From positions 62,001 to 126,000 of the forward strand of contig NZ_SRLQ01000003.1 in assembly GCF_004745805.1 (NCBI RefSeq): a stretch of 64,000 bases of DNA. The letters run 5' to 3'. Below, one piece after another: positions 17,690 to 27,537 of the stretch. Both the position numbers and the translations under genes were made by a program. This DNA comes from Mycolicibacterium sp. CH28. GTDB taxonomy: Bacteria; Actinomycetota; Actinomycetes; Mycobacteriales; Mycobacteriaceae. Position 1 is the first letter of the stretch. Each line of letters opens with the position of its first letter. A model generated the notes under the pieces. It was not told the origin of the DNA and ran no database searches. It saw only the letters and a list, made by a program, of their open reading frames with translations.

Positions 17690-18697
<1,008 letters not shown>

Positions 18698-18842
18698 GGC
18701 GTCTGCGTTCTCGTCACGTCCGCGCCCGCACCCGCAAGCCGGCCAGAACCTAGGCGGCGACCTCATCCCAGGATGCCCCGTCGCGAACGCCCAGTTTCTC
18801 CGAGTCCAATTACTTGGCTCTTATCACGCACTTGTGACGAAG

Positions 18843-20069
18843 CTACACACCCGGGCAGGGCTGACTCAGGAGCGTGGCGAGCGCCGAAATCGACTGCTGT
18901 AGATCGAATTCCTGCGTCACCAACGACCGTCCCGCCTCAGAGAACTCAACAGTGGCCGGCCCTCGTTCCACCATCTGGGTAAGAGTGGTATTCATGCTGA
19001 CGGCGTCAGCGGGGACGGCCAGCATCCCGGTGACTCCGTCAACGACGATCTCTGGAATCCCGGACAACGACGTGGAGACTGACGGTATCCCGCAGGCAAG
19101 GGCTTCCATCAGCGCGACAGGCAGTCCCTCCATCTGGCCGTCGGCGGCAACAATGCTGGGCAATACGAACAAGTCCGCCTCGCCAAGTGCGGCGCGGACC
19201 TCATCCTCGGTGCGGTGGCCGAGAAAACGCACCCGTCCACGCAAGTCCAATCGATCCACCAAACGCTCGAGATCCTCACGCAGCACCCCATCGCCGATGA
19301 GGTCGAGGGTGATCCTGCTGACGGCGGGCCCGCCCAGCGCCAGCGCCTTGAGTAGCACCGCGTGACCCTTGTACTCCTGAAGTGATGCCACCGTCAATGC
19401 CCGCACCGGCCCGTCTGCTGGGATCGCCCGTGGGCGATAGTGATAGGCCGAGGTGTCAATGCCGGCGTGAATAACCTGAATCGGCGTGTGCGACGGGTTG
19501 CTTCGCTCCAGCAGCGCTCGGTTATATTGCGAAATCGTTACCGCGAAGCAAGCATCGGCAAGCTTGCGGTCCAGCATCGAGGTGTCGACATACAGATCGT
19601 GGGCGTGCACAGTGAAGCTGTAGGGGGTGTCCGCCAGCCGCCGACACACCCACGCCGCGAGCGCCGGGTAGGTCGCGAAGTGTGCGTGGATGTGTGGAGG
19701 GTGTTCTCGCCGCGCAAGATCTTTGGCATGAGCACAGGCCAACGACACTGTCACCAATGCGCGGGTCAACAGCGACGGTCGACGCCAGTAGCCTGCGACT
19801 ACCTGTGCGAACACCGCGATCAGCGCGCCCGGCTTGTGCAGCGCCGCCCACACCAAACCGAGAAGCGCCGTTCGCAGAGACGGTCGAATAAGTTGGTCGG
19901 TCCACCTCCGCGCAATGTCGTGTACCGGCTGGTCGGGCGGCGGGAAGAGCGACCGCAGTTCGAGGTCGAAGCGACCGGTCCGGTCCAGAGCGTCGATTTC
20001 GCGCACGATGAAAGTCTCGGAGGTCAGTGGAAATCGGGACACGAGGTAGACCACGGCGGTGCGGCTCAC
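18843..20069 (-). CDS. GT4-family glycosyltransferase, last gene of the polysaccharide operon
   Basis: 408 residues. It is a GT-B fold retaining glycosyltransferase. The N-terminal acceptor domain begins VYLVSRFPLTSETFIVREI, a start common in exopolysaccharide GT4 enzymes. HIHAHFATYPALAAW follows. The C-terminal donor domain contains LTVASLQEYKGH, LIGDGVLREDLE and the EX7E-like MEGLPVALMEALACG. The GTG at 20069 overlaps the stop of the preceding glycosyltransferase as GTGA; the longer open frame upstream is a shadow. It presumably adds one sugar of the repeat unit at the cytoplasmic membrane face. Donor and linkage are not predictable. Confidence 0.9.
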   Translation of the reverse strand: MSRTAVVYLVSRFPLTSETFIVREIDALDRTGRFDLELRSLFPPPDQPVHDIARRWTDQLIRPSLRTALLGLVWAALHKPGALIAVFAQVVAGYWRRPSLLTRALVTVSLACAHAKDLARREHPPHIHAHFATYPALAAWVCRRLADTPYSFTVHAHDLYVDTSMLDRKLADACFAVTISQYNRALLERSNPSHTPIQVIHAGIDTSAYHYRPRAIPADGPVRALTVASLQEYKGHAVLLKALALGGPAVSRITLDLIGDGVLREDLERLVDRLDLRGRVRFLGHRTEDEVRAALGEADLFVLPSIVAADGQMEGLPVALMEALACGIPSVSTSLSGIPEIVVDGVTGMLAVPADAVSMNTTLTQMVERGPATVEFSEAGRSLVTQEFDLQQSISALATLLSQPCPGV

Positions 20070-21211
20070 CGGCGCGCACCCATCGCCTCTAGATAGGTGG
20101 TTCGTAATCGGTCCACCCACACCGGGGCCGAGAACTCGTTGATCGCCCGTTCGCGGGCTGCGGCCCCCAGTCGCCCCCGCAGGTCGGCGTCGCCGAGTAA
20201 CCTGCACACCGCATCGGCCACGCCTTGCTCAGATCCCGCCTCGAACAGCAGCCCAGTCTCGTTCTCGACGACAATGTCCGGGATACCACCAATTCTCGAA
20301 GCCGCGACCGCACGGCCGGTCGCGGCGGCTTCGATGAGTACCGTCGGCAGGTTCTCGCCATAGATCGACGGCAGAAGCACCACGTCGGCGGCACGGTAGA
20401 TCTCCGGCATATCGGTGCGAACTCCGACGAAGAGAACGGAGTCGCTGAGCCCGAGTTCATCTACCAGCGAACGCAATTCGGCTTCACCTTCACCACCGCC
20501 GACTAGCGCCAAGACTGCGTTAGAGAACCGACGCAAGACGTCGGGCCAGGCGCGCACTGCCACCGGGATACCCTTGAAGCCTCGAAAAGCTGCAGGCAGC
20601 AGTACAACCCGCCGGGATTCGCCGCCAAGCGCAGCACGGACCACAGGATTGGGCTTTCCCGGCGCGAAATTTGTTATGTCGATGCCGTTGTGCATGACCT
20701 CCCAATTAGCCGGCATGCGGCGAGGCCGGTAGATCTGCTGGAATGAAAGGCGCGATGCCTCCGATACAAAGAGGGTGCGAAACGAGCGGCTCGCGGCCTC
20801 CACTGCCAATCGCTCACGACCGGCAGCCCGCCCGGTCAGCCGCCCAGTCACATGGTGGAAAGTGCACACCGCCGGGCGACGCGCGATTAGGGCAGCCGGC
20901 ACCGCCAGTGTCATCGCCAGTTCCAGATGTGCGTGCACCACGTCGTAGTTGCCACGGCGGATGACTGCGGCAAGCCGCGGCACACCGACGGGGTCGAGAA
21001 GCCTGCGAATGCCAAGCGATCGCGTGGGGATATCCGCATTGGCCAAGATCGCCATCGTCTTCTCCGAGTTCGCCGATTCCGGTGCCACTCCCATCACGTC
21101 CATCTGCATGTCGGTGTCCCGGGAGGCAACAATCATTGGCACCAGCAAGGTCTCGGCGCCGCCCATCCTGAACGCGTCAACGAGCACCAGCGCGCGGATT
21201 TGCGGCGTCAC
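20066..21211 (-). CDS. GT4-family glycosyltransferase
   Basis: 381 residues. The GT-B fold starts with VDAFRMGGAETLL, the glycine-rich acceptor loop typical of GT4. YDVVHAHLELAMTL and a donor domain with LVGGGEGEAELRSLV follow. The EX7E-type site reads GENLPTVLIEAAATGRAV. Start and stop are both within GTGA overlaps with neighbours (21208-21211 and 20066-20069), so it is translated as part of the operon. It should transfer a nucleotide-activated sugar to the lipid-linked oligosaccharide in the cytoplasm; its exact specificity is unknown. Confidence 0.9.
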   Translation of the reverse strand: MTPQIRALVLVDAFRMGGAETLLVPMIVASRDTDMQMDVMGVAPESANSEKTMAILANADIPTRSLGIRRLLDPVGVPRLAAVIRRGNYDVVHAHLELAMTLAVPAALIARRPAVCTFHHVTGRLTGRAAGRERLAVEAASRSFRTLFVSEASRLSFQQIYRPRRMPANWEVMHNGIDITNFAPGKPNPVVRAALGGESRRVVLLPAAFRGFKGIPVAVRAWPDVLRRFSNAVLALVGGGEGEAELRSLVDELGLSDSVLFVGVRTDMPEIYRAADVVLLPSIYGENLPTVLIEAAATGRAVAASRIGGIPDIVVENETGLLFEAGSEQGVADAVCRLLGDADLRGRLGAAARERAINEFSAPVWVDRLRTTYLEAMGARR

Positions 21212-22149
21212 GTGAGGACCCTAAGCTTGCCCCAGGGAACGCGCTCCATAGCGTCATAGTCCCATCGAAAGCCGGCATCCTTGTATGTCTTGCCTAAGGT
21301 CCCCGGTGCCGCGCCGGTGTCGAGTTCGAAACTGACACTCAGTGGTGCTTGCGACACGTCCATGATGTACCCGCCGTAGATCTGCATCGCCTTGGCCACT
21401 GCCATCTCACCACGAGAAAGCCCAAGTTTGCTCAAATCTAGCGACGGGTCCAGTTGCAACCTACTTCCCTCCGGGAGGCAGTCCGAACGTGCCGAAGTGC
21501 CGTCGCTCTTCAGCGCTGGCGGCTGGAACGAGGTGCACGCGTTCTGCGTCTGAAGCGCAAGCGCGTGAGGGATCTCACCGGCGGCGATCTCGGCGACACG
21601 GATGACGCCACCCAGACGAGAGGCCGCCGAACCAGTTGACGCGCCGCCCCATCCTGACCCGTTGAGGCTGTTGACCGCACCCCACGCGGTCGTCCACGTA
21701 TTTTCCTTGCGAGTCGCCCGCCAGAACTCGTAGATGATCCCGGTGGATTCGTTCACGGTGACCATTGCCCCGTCTGTCCCCTTATGGGGTGCGCCGCCGT
21801 CGGGAACCGGGACCGGCCAACCCGCGAAAGGGCAGACTCCCCAGTCCTCGGAACACGCCACCGAGTAGACCGGCGTCTGCGACGTCACCTTGTAAATCGG
21901 GATGCCGTACTCCACCAGATTGGCAACCAATGCCGGCCGCTGCTGCACCCCGGCTATCATTTCCGCGCTGTTGGGCCTGAGCTCAGGACCAGCCGGAATC
22001 TGTTGTCGCCAGGGGCTGTTCGACGCGAAAGGCGTGGCTAGGCCGCCGGCCCCATCCGATGAGCAGGAAGCGGTCGCCACGAGTATGCACACCACAACGA
22101 CGCACCACGCCTGCCTAGCTATCACAGGCATGTCAGCGATGCGCGCCAT
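21208..22149 (-). CDS. Secreted lipoprotein of unknown function in the polysaccharide operon
   Basis: 313 residues. A basic N-terminus and hydrophobic helix end in the lipobox-like LVATASC (Cys near residue 28), so it is probably lipid-anchored outside the membrane. The mature part has motifs such as FASNSPWRQQIP, YGIPIYKV, PHKGTDGAMV, YEFWRAT, LPEGSRLQLDPS, GGYIMD and VPWGKLRVL. These feel familiar from uncharacterised actinobacterial secreted proteins linked to glycans, but I know no assigned activity. ATG 22149 is preferred because AGGGGAGACGG precedes it; it overlaps the upstream glycosyltransferase by 17 bp. Lyase, hydrolase or binding roles are possible. Confidence 0.8.
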   Translation of the reverse strand: MARIADMPVIARQAWCVVVVCILVATASCSSDGAGGLATPFASNSPWRQQIPAGPELRPNSAEMIAGVQQRPALVANLVEYGIPIYKVTSQTPVYSVACSEDWGVCPFAGWPVPVPDGGAPHKGTDGAMVTVNESTGIIYEFWRATRKENTWTTAWGAVNSLNGSGWGGASTGSAASRLGGVIRVAEIAAGEIPHALALQTQNACTSFQPPALKSDGTSARSDCLPEGSRLQLDPSLDLSKLGLSRGEMAVAKAMQIYGGYIMDVSQAPLSVSFELDTGAAPGTLGKTYKDAGFRWDYDAMERVPWGKLRVLT

Positions 22150-23329
22150 CCGTCTCCCCTGCCTTTGCCAGCGCCTCACAGACTTCCCGGGCCGCGGCGG
22201 CTGACGCGTTAGCAACACGACGTTCACCTACTGCACCGAGTCTGGCGGCCAAGGCGGGTTCTCGTAACAGTCTAAGAATAGCCACCGCAAGTGCCTCAGC
22301 ATCACCGGCGGGCACAAGCAGACCCGTTACGCCGTCTTCGACGGCCTCAGGTAGATCGCCTACAGCACTGGCAATTACGGGTCGGCCGAACGTGTACGCC
22401 AAATGCGCAGCCCCGCTCTGCGTCGCCCGGACGTACGGGGCCACCACTACCCGCGCAGCGTCGAGCAGTGCCGGCACGTCTTCGATCGGGACGTACCCCG
22501 GGTGGGCGTCGACATTGCCGATTGCCCGGGACCGGGTGAGAATCTCGTCGGCGTCGACGTCGGCACCGACGGCGCCGGCCAGCACCAGCCGCGCCTCCGG
22601 ATACAGACCATGCACCGTCTCAAAGGCCTGCAGCAACACATCAATTCCCTTGTACTTTGACCACACTCCGAAGAACAAAGCGACAGGGTCGGTGTCCGCG
22701 ACGTTTCGCACCGTAGCGCCACCGCGCAGCCCCGACTCGGAACCGTGGGGGATCACGTAGACGGGGCAACGCGGGCGCCAATGAGAAATCGCCAAGTCCC
22801 GCGTCTTCGAACCCAACACGAACGCCAGGTCGAGACGACGCCACGCAGTTCCAAACGCGAATTCGATCAACCCACCAGTCTTGTGCCTGCTGGTGTCTTT
22901 GGCGTCAGATCTTGGCACCGGTTCGTGAGCGATGATTCCGAATATGGTCTTAGGCAATAAGATCGAGGCCAGCGACGCAAACATCGGCTCAAACGAGAAT
23001 CGCCACTGCGACCACAGGACCGCGCGAGGTCTCGCGATGATGAGCCGGACTGTCAACACGATCCAGGCGAATACCAACTGTCCTGCCCGCATTACACGTC
23101 GAGCGAGCCGAAACCAGCGTGGGCGCACCCGGTCGTCCGCTGGATGCCAGGTCGGCAGTATTCCCCGGATGGTGAAACCCGTTTGGGACGATGCTAGTTC
23201 GGGCCGCGGGCCGGTCCATAGCTCAACCAGTTGACCTCGGGCCGCCATATTGGTGCCTAGTTCGACGGCGAACTGAAATAGTCCGCCTGATGGCGAAAGC
23301 TCCACTAGCACAATCGGCGTTCGCCTCAC
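22133..23329 (-). CDS. GT4-family glycosyltransferase
   Basis: 398 residues with GT-B fold. The N-terminal acceptor half begins VLVELSPSGGLFQFAVELG. A hydrophobic helix around residues 80-105 probably peripherally anchors it to the membrane. The donor half carries VALFFGVWSKYKGIDVLL and RLVLAGAVGADVDADEIL. The nucleotide-sugar region ends QSGAAHLAYTFGRPVIASAVGDLPEAV. The GTG start overlaps the wzy stop as GTGA and the 3' end overlaps the lipoprotein gene by 17 bp. It is one of three GT4 enzymes in the operon; its sugar is unknown. Confidence 0.88.
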   Translation of the reverse strand: MRRTPIVLVELSPSGGLFQFAVELGTNMAARGQLVELWTGPRPELASSQTGFTIRGILPTWHPADDRVRPRWFRLARRVMRAGQLVFAWIVLTVRLIIARPRAVLWSQWRFSFEPMFASLASILLPKTIFGIIAHEPVPRSDAKDTSRHKTGGLIEFAFGTAWRRLDLAFVLGSKTRDLAISHWRPRCPVYVIPHGSESGLRGGATVRNVADTDPVALFFGVWSKYKGIDVLLQAFETVHGLYPEARLVLAGAVGADVDADEILTRSRAIGNVDAHPGYVPIEDVPALLDAARVVVAPYVRATQSGAAHLAYTFGRPVIASAVGDLPEAVEDGVTGLLVPAGDAEALAVAILRLLREPALAARLGAVGERRVANASAAAAREVCEALAKAGETDGAHR

Positions 23330-25335
23330 CGGAGCGCACCTTCCGCAGTCAGGACGTGTTGGCGATCGTCACTGCGGCGGCGATGGCCGTACAGCGAGGA
23401 CAGCGCCAATCCGGTCAGCACAGCGGTGCCGACACCGCTACCAGCGGCAATCACCGAAGCCTCCGGCGGATGGGAACTCGTTGGGGACACCCTCATACTG
23501 CCGACAGGCTGTAACGAATATTGTTCGTAACCAACCATTGTATGGAGCTGAGAGTCAGCATGGCCGATGGCCAGCTGAATCTGGTCACGAGCCTGGTCGA
23601 GTCCGTCCCCGGTCGCCGTGAAAATGAGCAAGCCGCGAACCGGATCGGCGTTCAGGACCACTGCCGAGTTCGGATCGTGAAGCAGCAGCGCGAAGGTGGG
23701 CAAGAACTCCGCTCGCGACCGAATGTCAAGTGCGTAGGCATACCAGCCGTACCGCGGGCCAACAGGGTCCAGGGTCACACTCTGGTTTGCCTGCACAGCC
23801 GGTTTGCTCTCGAAGAGGAGACAGACCCAACCCACCGCCAATCCGAGGACGAGAGCCGTCGCCCACACTCCGACGCCACGCATCAAGGTGCGCACGGCTT
23901 CGCCAGGTACCGGCCATGCTGGTGCCAGCGCGGCCGCTAGGGCCAGCATCACGCCCAAGGTCCGAAGGTAGGTTAGATGGAGCCCAATACTGGCGATCGA
24001 CCAGCCAATGATCGCCGCGCATACCGCGGCGGCAAGCACTCGTTCGCTGGCCAATGGTCGCGAGATTATCCGTAGCACCACGACGGTCACAAAGCCGACG
24101 ATCATCACCAGCCAACCCGCCAGTCCGAATACCCCGGACTCGGCGAGAAGCTCGAGGTAGACGTTGTGCGGCGCGTTGGTCGGCTCACGTACCGCGGTCG
24201 CGACTAAGCCCGCGAACCGCCACACCTCGCCAGGGAAGGTATGGGGTCCCCAGCCGAAGAGCGGCCGCTGCTGCCACATCATCCAGGCTTCTTCTTGCGC
24301 GGCCAACCTTCCCAGTACCGACGGATCCACATGCATGTCCGTGCTCGTGTGGGTGATGTCGTAGACGACGGCCTCCAAACGATTGCCGACACCTGGGACT
24401 GCGAGCATCAGGAGAGCCAGCGGCAGACTGGCCAGGCCCCATTTGCGCACTGAGGATTCGGACGCGAGGAACCACACGACCATGGCCAACCCGGCCGCCA
24501 TGAAGGTGCCTCGGGATTGGGTTAGGTAGATACCGGCGAGCTGAGCGAGCAGCATTCCCACCCACCACCCCGACCGTATGCGGCATCCGGCCCGCAAAGC
24601 CTTGGTCAGCAGGGCAGCAGCCAGCGGTAAGCCCATGATGAGATGGCGGCCCCAGAAATTGGAGTCGGGTAGCGGGCCGCCGTAGCGTAGCGTTGTGGTG
24701 AGCGCACCGGAGGCTTCGGTGACCACCGAGAACCCGCCGAAATCCTGCGCACCGCCGAATACGAACTGGTCGATCGCGGTCAGGACGGATAACACGGCAA
24801 ACGATACGACGACCGCCGCGGCCACCGTCCACGGCCGAGCAGTGATCTGGACCAGCAGGATTAACAACGCCGTGAACAGCAAATCGACGGTGTATCGATA
24901 CATGGCGTCCACGGATACCGACATATCGTCGCTGCCGAGCGTCGCTACGCCCTGGGTGGCCAGATAGACAACTAGCAGTGCGATGCAGACCCAAGTCCAC
25001 CCATTGAATCGCGATCTGGCCTGCGGCTCACGCAGCGCAAGACCGACCGCGAGCACGCCGAGCAAGACTGTCGCCTGGAATATCGGAATACCGGTGCGCG
25101 TAGCAAGCACACCGGATGCGTTGGTGACTTCGGCCACCACCATGATCACCAACGCAAGAAGTGGCCGGCGTGCCGCGAAGACCAGACCAATGCCGCCGAT
25201 CGGTGCGATGAGTAACAGCAGTGGCGAGCGCGAGCCGAGGATGACGACGGCGGCGAGCTCAGCGCCCCCCGCTCCGATGGCCCAGCCGACGAACTCGCCC
25301 GGCAATAAACTGATCCGGCCTAGGCCGCTTCTCAC
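23326..25335 (-). CDS. Wzy-type polysaccharide polymerase/O-antigen ligase-family protein with C-terminal Wzz-like region
   Basis: 669 residues, longer than usual (400-450) for Wzy. About a dozen membrane helices fill residues 10-480. Wzy_C-family landmarks are QSRGTFMAAGLAMVVWF and NAPHNVYLELLAESGVFGLAGW, with a large loop before the second. After the polymerase part comes another helix (~486-507) and a ~120-residue extracytoplasmic segment containing LLIFTATGDGLDQARDQI. A final Pro/Gly-preceded helix (~626-648) ends in YGHRRR. That layout is that of a chain-length (Wzz) protein. It would polymerise lipid-linked repeat units on the outer face. It begins with GTG in a GTGA overlap with the Wzz-like gene. 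Confidence 0.85.
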   Translation of the reverse strand: MRSGLGRISLLPGEFVGWAIGAGGAELAAVVILGSRSPLLLLIAPIGGIGLVFAARRPLLALVIMVVAEVTNASGVLATRTGIPIFQATVLLGVLAVGLALREPQARSRFNGWTWVCIALLVVYLATQGVATLGSDDMSVSVDAMYRYTVDLLFTALLILLVQITARPWTVAAAVVVSFAVLSVLTAIDQFVFGGAQDFGGFSVVTEASGALTTTLRYGGPLPDSNFWGRHLIMGLPLAAALLTKALRAGCRIRSGWWVGMLLAQLAGIYLTQSRGTFMAAGLAMVVWFLASESSVRKWGLASLPLALLMLAVPGVGNRLEAVVYDITHTSTDMHVDPSVLGRLAAQEEAWMMWQQRPLFGWGPHTFPGEVWRFAGLVATAVREPTNAPHNVYLELLAESGVFGLAGWLVMIVGFVTVVVLRIISRPLASERVLAAAVCAAIIGWSIASIGLHLTYLRTLGVMLALAAALAPAWPVPGEAVRTLMRGVGVWATALVLGLAVGWVCLLFESKPAVQANQSVTLDPVGPRYGWYAYALDIRSRAEFLPTFALLLHDPNSAVVLNADPVRGLLIFTATGDGLDQARDQIQLAIGHADSQLHTMVGYEQYSLQPVGSMRVSPTSSHPPEASVIAAGSGVGTAVLTGLALSSLYGHRRRSDDRQHVLTAEGALR

Positions 25336-25952
25336 CGGCGCAATGGTTCTTCATCAACAGTGTCGGCGGCAACACCGACCGGCACGGTCGCATTGCGCCG
25401 CCGCCGCGCAATCACCCAGCTAACTCCGATGGCAACCAGCAAACCTCCGATGCCACCTGCCGCGGCCAGCTGCGCCTTCCCCGGCACGGGGACCGGAACT
25501 GCGCTTCCCTCCAGCGGAAACAGAACCTTGACGTCATATGGCGATGCAAGTGCGCTCACCTCCGGGGTCGCCGTGGTGAGAACGTCGTTGAGCGCGGCCT
25601 CCGCAGCCGTCGACGAGGGAGCCGTTACCGTCACGGTCAGCATGGTGGTCTCAGGCAACGCACCCGCGGTCAGACTGAGTTCGTTCGGAGACACCTTCGC
25701 AGATTTTGCAGCGGAACTGAGCCAGCGTGTATCGGCGTACAGGACGGCCGCCGTCCGAGTGACCTGGCCGCGGGTGAGCACCTCCCAGAAGCTGGAGGCC
25801 TCTTGTGCCGTCAAGTCAGCCGGCGGCAGCAACGCGACATTCGCCGAAGCCGTGAACTTGGACGGTGGCGGTGCCGCCAAAGCACCCACCGCCGCGCCGA
25901 TGAGCGCACCGACCAGAGCGAAGACCGCCATGATTACTCGGAATCTGGTCAC
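25332..25952 (-). CDS. Wzz/YveK-like chain-length regulator
   Basis: 206 residues with the classic polysaccharide co-polymerase layout. A first helix (about residues 5-28) is followed by an extracytoplasmic domain starting PSKFTASANVALLPP and including TMLTVTVTAPSSTAAEAAL. A Pro-rich VPVPVPGKAQ and a second helix (~165-187) then end in WVIARRRR. There is no fused cytosolic tyrosine kinase and no separate one nearby. Such proteins set polymer length with Wzy. The GTG at 25952 is chosen because it overlaps the wzx stop as GTGA; the longer frame lies within wzx. Confidence 0.85.
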   Translation of the reverse strand: MTRFRVIMAVFALVGALIGAAVGALAAPPPSKFTASANVALLPPADLTAQEASSFWEVLTRGQVTRTAAVLYADTRWLSSAAKSAKVSPNELSLTAGALPETTMLTVTVTAPSSTAAEAALNDVLTTATPEVSALASPYDVKVLFPLEGSAVPVPVPGKAQLAAAGGIGGLLVAIGVSWVIARRRRNATVPVGVAADTVDEEPLRR

Positions 25953-27421
25953 GATCCCCCTTTCACCACCTTTGGCGTCGTCCGCCGCCGCAACTTCGCT
26001 ATTGCGACCGCGACGAGATTCGGTGCCGTTAACCGTAGTAAAGCAGCGTAAATGACGATGCCGGCTGCAATAAGTAGCACGAGTTCGGCCGGAGCCGGCA
26101 GACTCGCTGTCAAGCGACCCAGACCCCACAAGGCGGCACCCATCGGCACGGCCGCCGACAGCGGACGCAGTATGGCGCTAGCCACCGCCACCAACCGCAA
26201 ACTTGTCATCCACTTCAGGACCGTCATTCGGACCACGAAGTGAAGGCACTCGACCGACAACAACGTCACCGCAACCAAGGTCGCACTGTGCCCGGCCGCC
26301 AGCCAGATCGGACCGATGAGGACGGCGAGTTTCCCGCCGTTGATCGCGGTGAGGATACCGGGCCGCCCCATCGCCTTGAACACATCTCCGGCGTGGAACG
26401 ATGCGGAGTAGACGACGGTGTAGATCGCCAGAACCGCAAGTATGGGAACCGCTTCCGCATATTTGGGGCCGTAGAGAGTGGCGACCACAGGCCCAGCGGC
26501 CACCGCTAGACCGACACCGACTGGGGCGGTCAGCGCGATCACGACAGCCAGCGCCTCGAGATAGTGCTCGGTGAGTGTGTCGCGGTCATCCTGCAAGCTG
26601 GACAACGCGCTGAACAGCACTTCGCTGACCACCACACACAGATTCAGCACCACCAGCTCGGGGATGCGATAGGCGAGCGTATAAACCCCGAGGTCGGCAG
26701 TTCCGAGCCGAGTGCCGATCGCAAAATAGTCCACGTTGTAGATGACGTACGCGAGAAGAGTGACCGCTGTGACGGGAAGGCCGAATCGGACGAGTTCCCG
26801 ACCCACGGTGCCGTCGAACGCAGGGCGAGGCCACGTCCTTCCCACCAGCCAGTACAGCGTGGTCATAACCACCGTCGCTGCCAGCTGGCCGTACACCAGG
26901 CTCCACACGCCGTGGCCGGTCGCGGCCAAAGCGATCGTCAGCAGCGTCTTAGTCAGTGCACCAAGGGTTTCGGGGACCAGCCTCGCCGAGAAGTTCATCG
27001 ACCGGCGCAGCCACGCCGCCGGGAGAGTGCCCAAAGCCGATATGCCTAGGGCGACCGCGAGCACTCTGATCAGCGAGGCGAGCTCGGGATGGCCGAGGGC
27101 GGTCGCGGTGAGGGGCGCGGTACCCGCGAGCAGTCCGGCCACCACGATGCCGAAAACCACTGACAGCACCAGTCCAGTGGGAGCAACCTTGGCCCAGTCG
27201 CGCCGGTTCTGCACCAGAGCCGCAGCGACGCCGAGGTCCTTGACGTAGTCGAAGAGGTTGGCCACCAGCAATGCCAAGGCGAACAGACCGAACTCGGTCG
27301 GGTCCAGTATCCGGGCGACGACCACCGTCATCACCAGCGTGGAACTCTTACTGAGAACGAAGATGAGATAGTTCCAAGCTGCTTGGCGCCCCGTCTCCGG
27401 TCGGCGTTCACTAGGCGCCAC
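25949..27421 (-). CDS. Wzx-type oligosaccharide flippase
   Basis: 490 residues with 12-14 predicted membrane helices of the MOP/polysaccharide_synt superfamily. It starts with AAWNYLIFVLSKSSTLVMTVVVARIL and the family-typical LDPTEFGLFALA. It should flip undecaprenyl- or polyprenyl-linked repeat units from the cytoplasmic to the outer face of the membrane. The GTG at 27421 is the first gene of the seven-gene minus-strand operon; it is divergent from the GT2 gene, and the 116-bp gap must hold both promoters. The substrate is inferred from the context of Wzy and glycosyltransferases. Confidence 0.9.
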   Translation of the reverse strand: MAPSERRPETGRQAAWNYLIFVLSKSSTLVMTVVVARILDPTEFGLFALALLVANLFDYVKDLGVAAALVQNRRDWAKVAPTGLVLSVVFGIVVAGLLAGTAPLTATALGHPELASLIRVLAVALGISALGTLPAAWLRRSMNFSARLVPETLGALTKTLLTIALAATGHGVWSLVYGQLAATVVMTTLYWLVGRTWPRPAFDGTVGRELVRFGLPVTAVTLLAYVIYNVDYFAIGTRLGTADLGVYTLAYRIPELVVLNLCVVVSEVLFSALSSLQDDRDTLTEHYLEALAVVIALTAPVGVGLAVAAGPVVATLYGPKYAEAVPILAVLAIYTVVYSASFHAGDVFKAMGRPGILTAINGGKLAVLIGPIWLAAGHSATLVAVTLLSVECLHFVVRMTVLKWMTSLRLVAVASAILRPLSAAVPMGAALWGLGRLTASLPAPAELVLLIAAGIVIYAALLRLTAPNLVAVAIAKLRRRTTPKVVKGGS

Positions 27422-27537
27422 GGCATGAGAATAACAGGACGCGTTCAGTCGAACCGCGAGTCAAGTCCGCTGATCAGCACATCGCGAACGGGTAAGTTGC
27501 GGACCGATCGCAGTTACGTCGAACCGAGGTCGAGAAT

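Noticed and set aside
27422..27537. Search for a regulator site shared by wzx and the GT2 gene
   Set aside because: No convincing inverted or direct repeat was found in the 116-bp divergent region.
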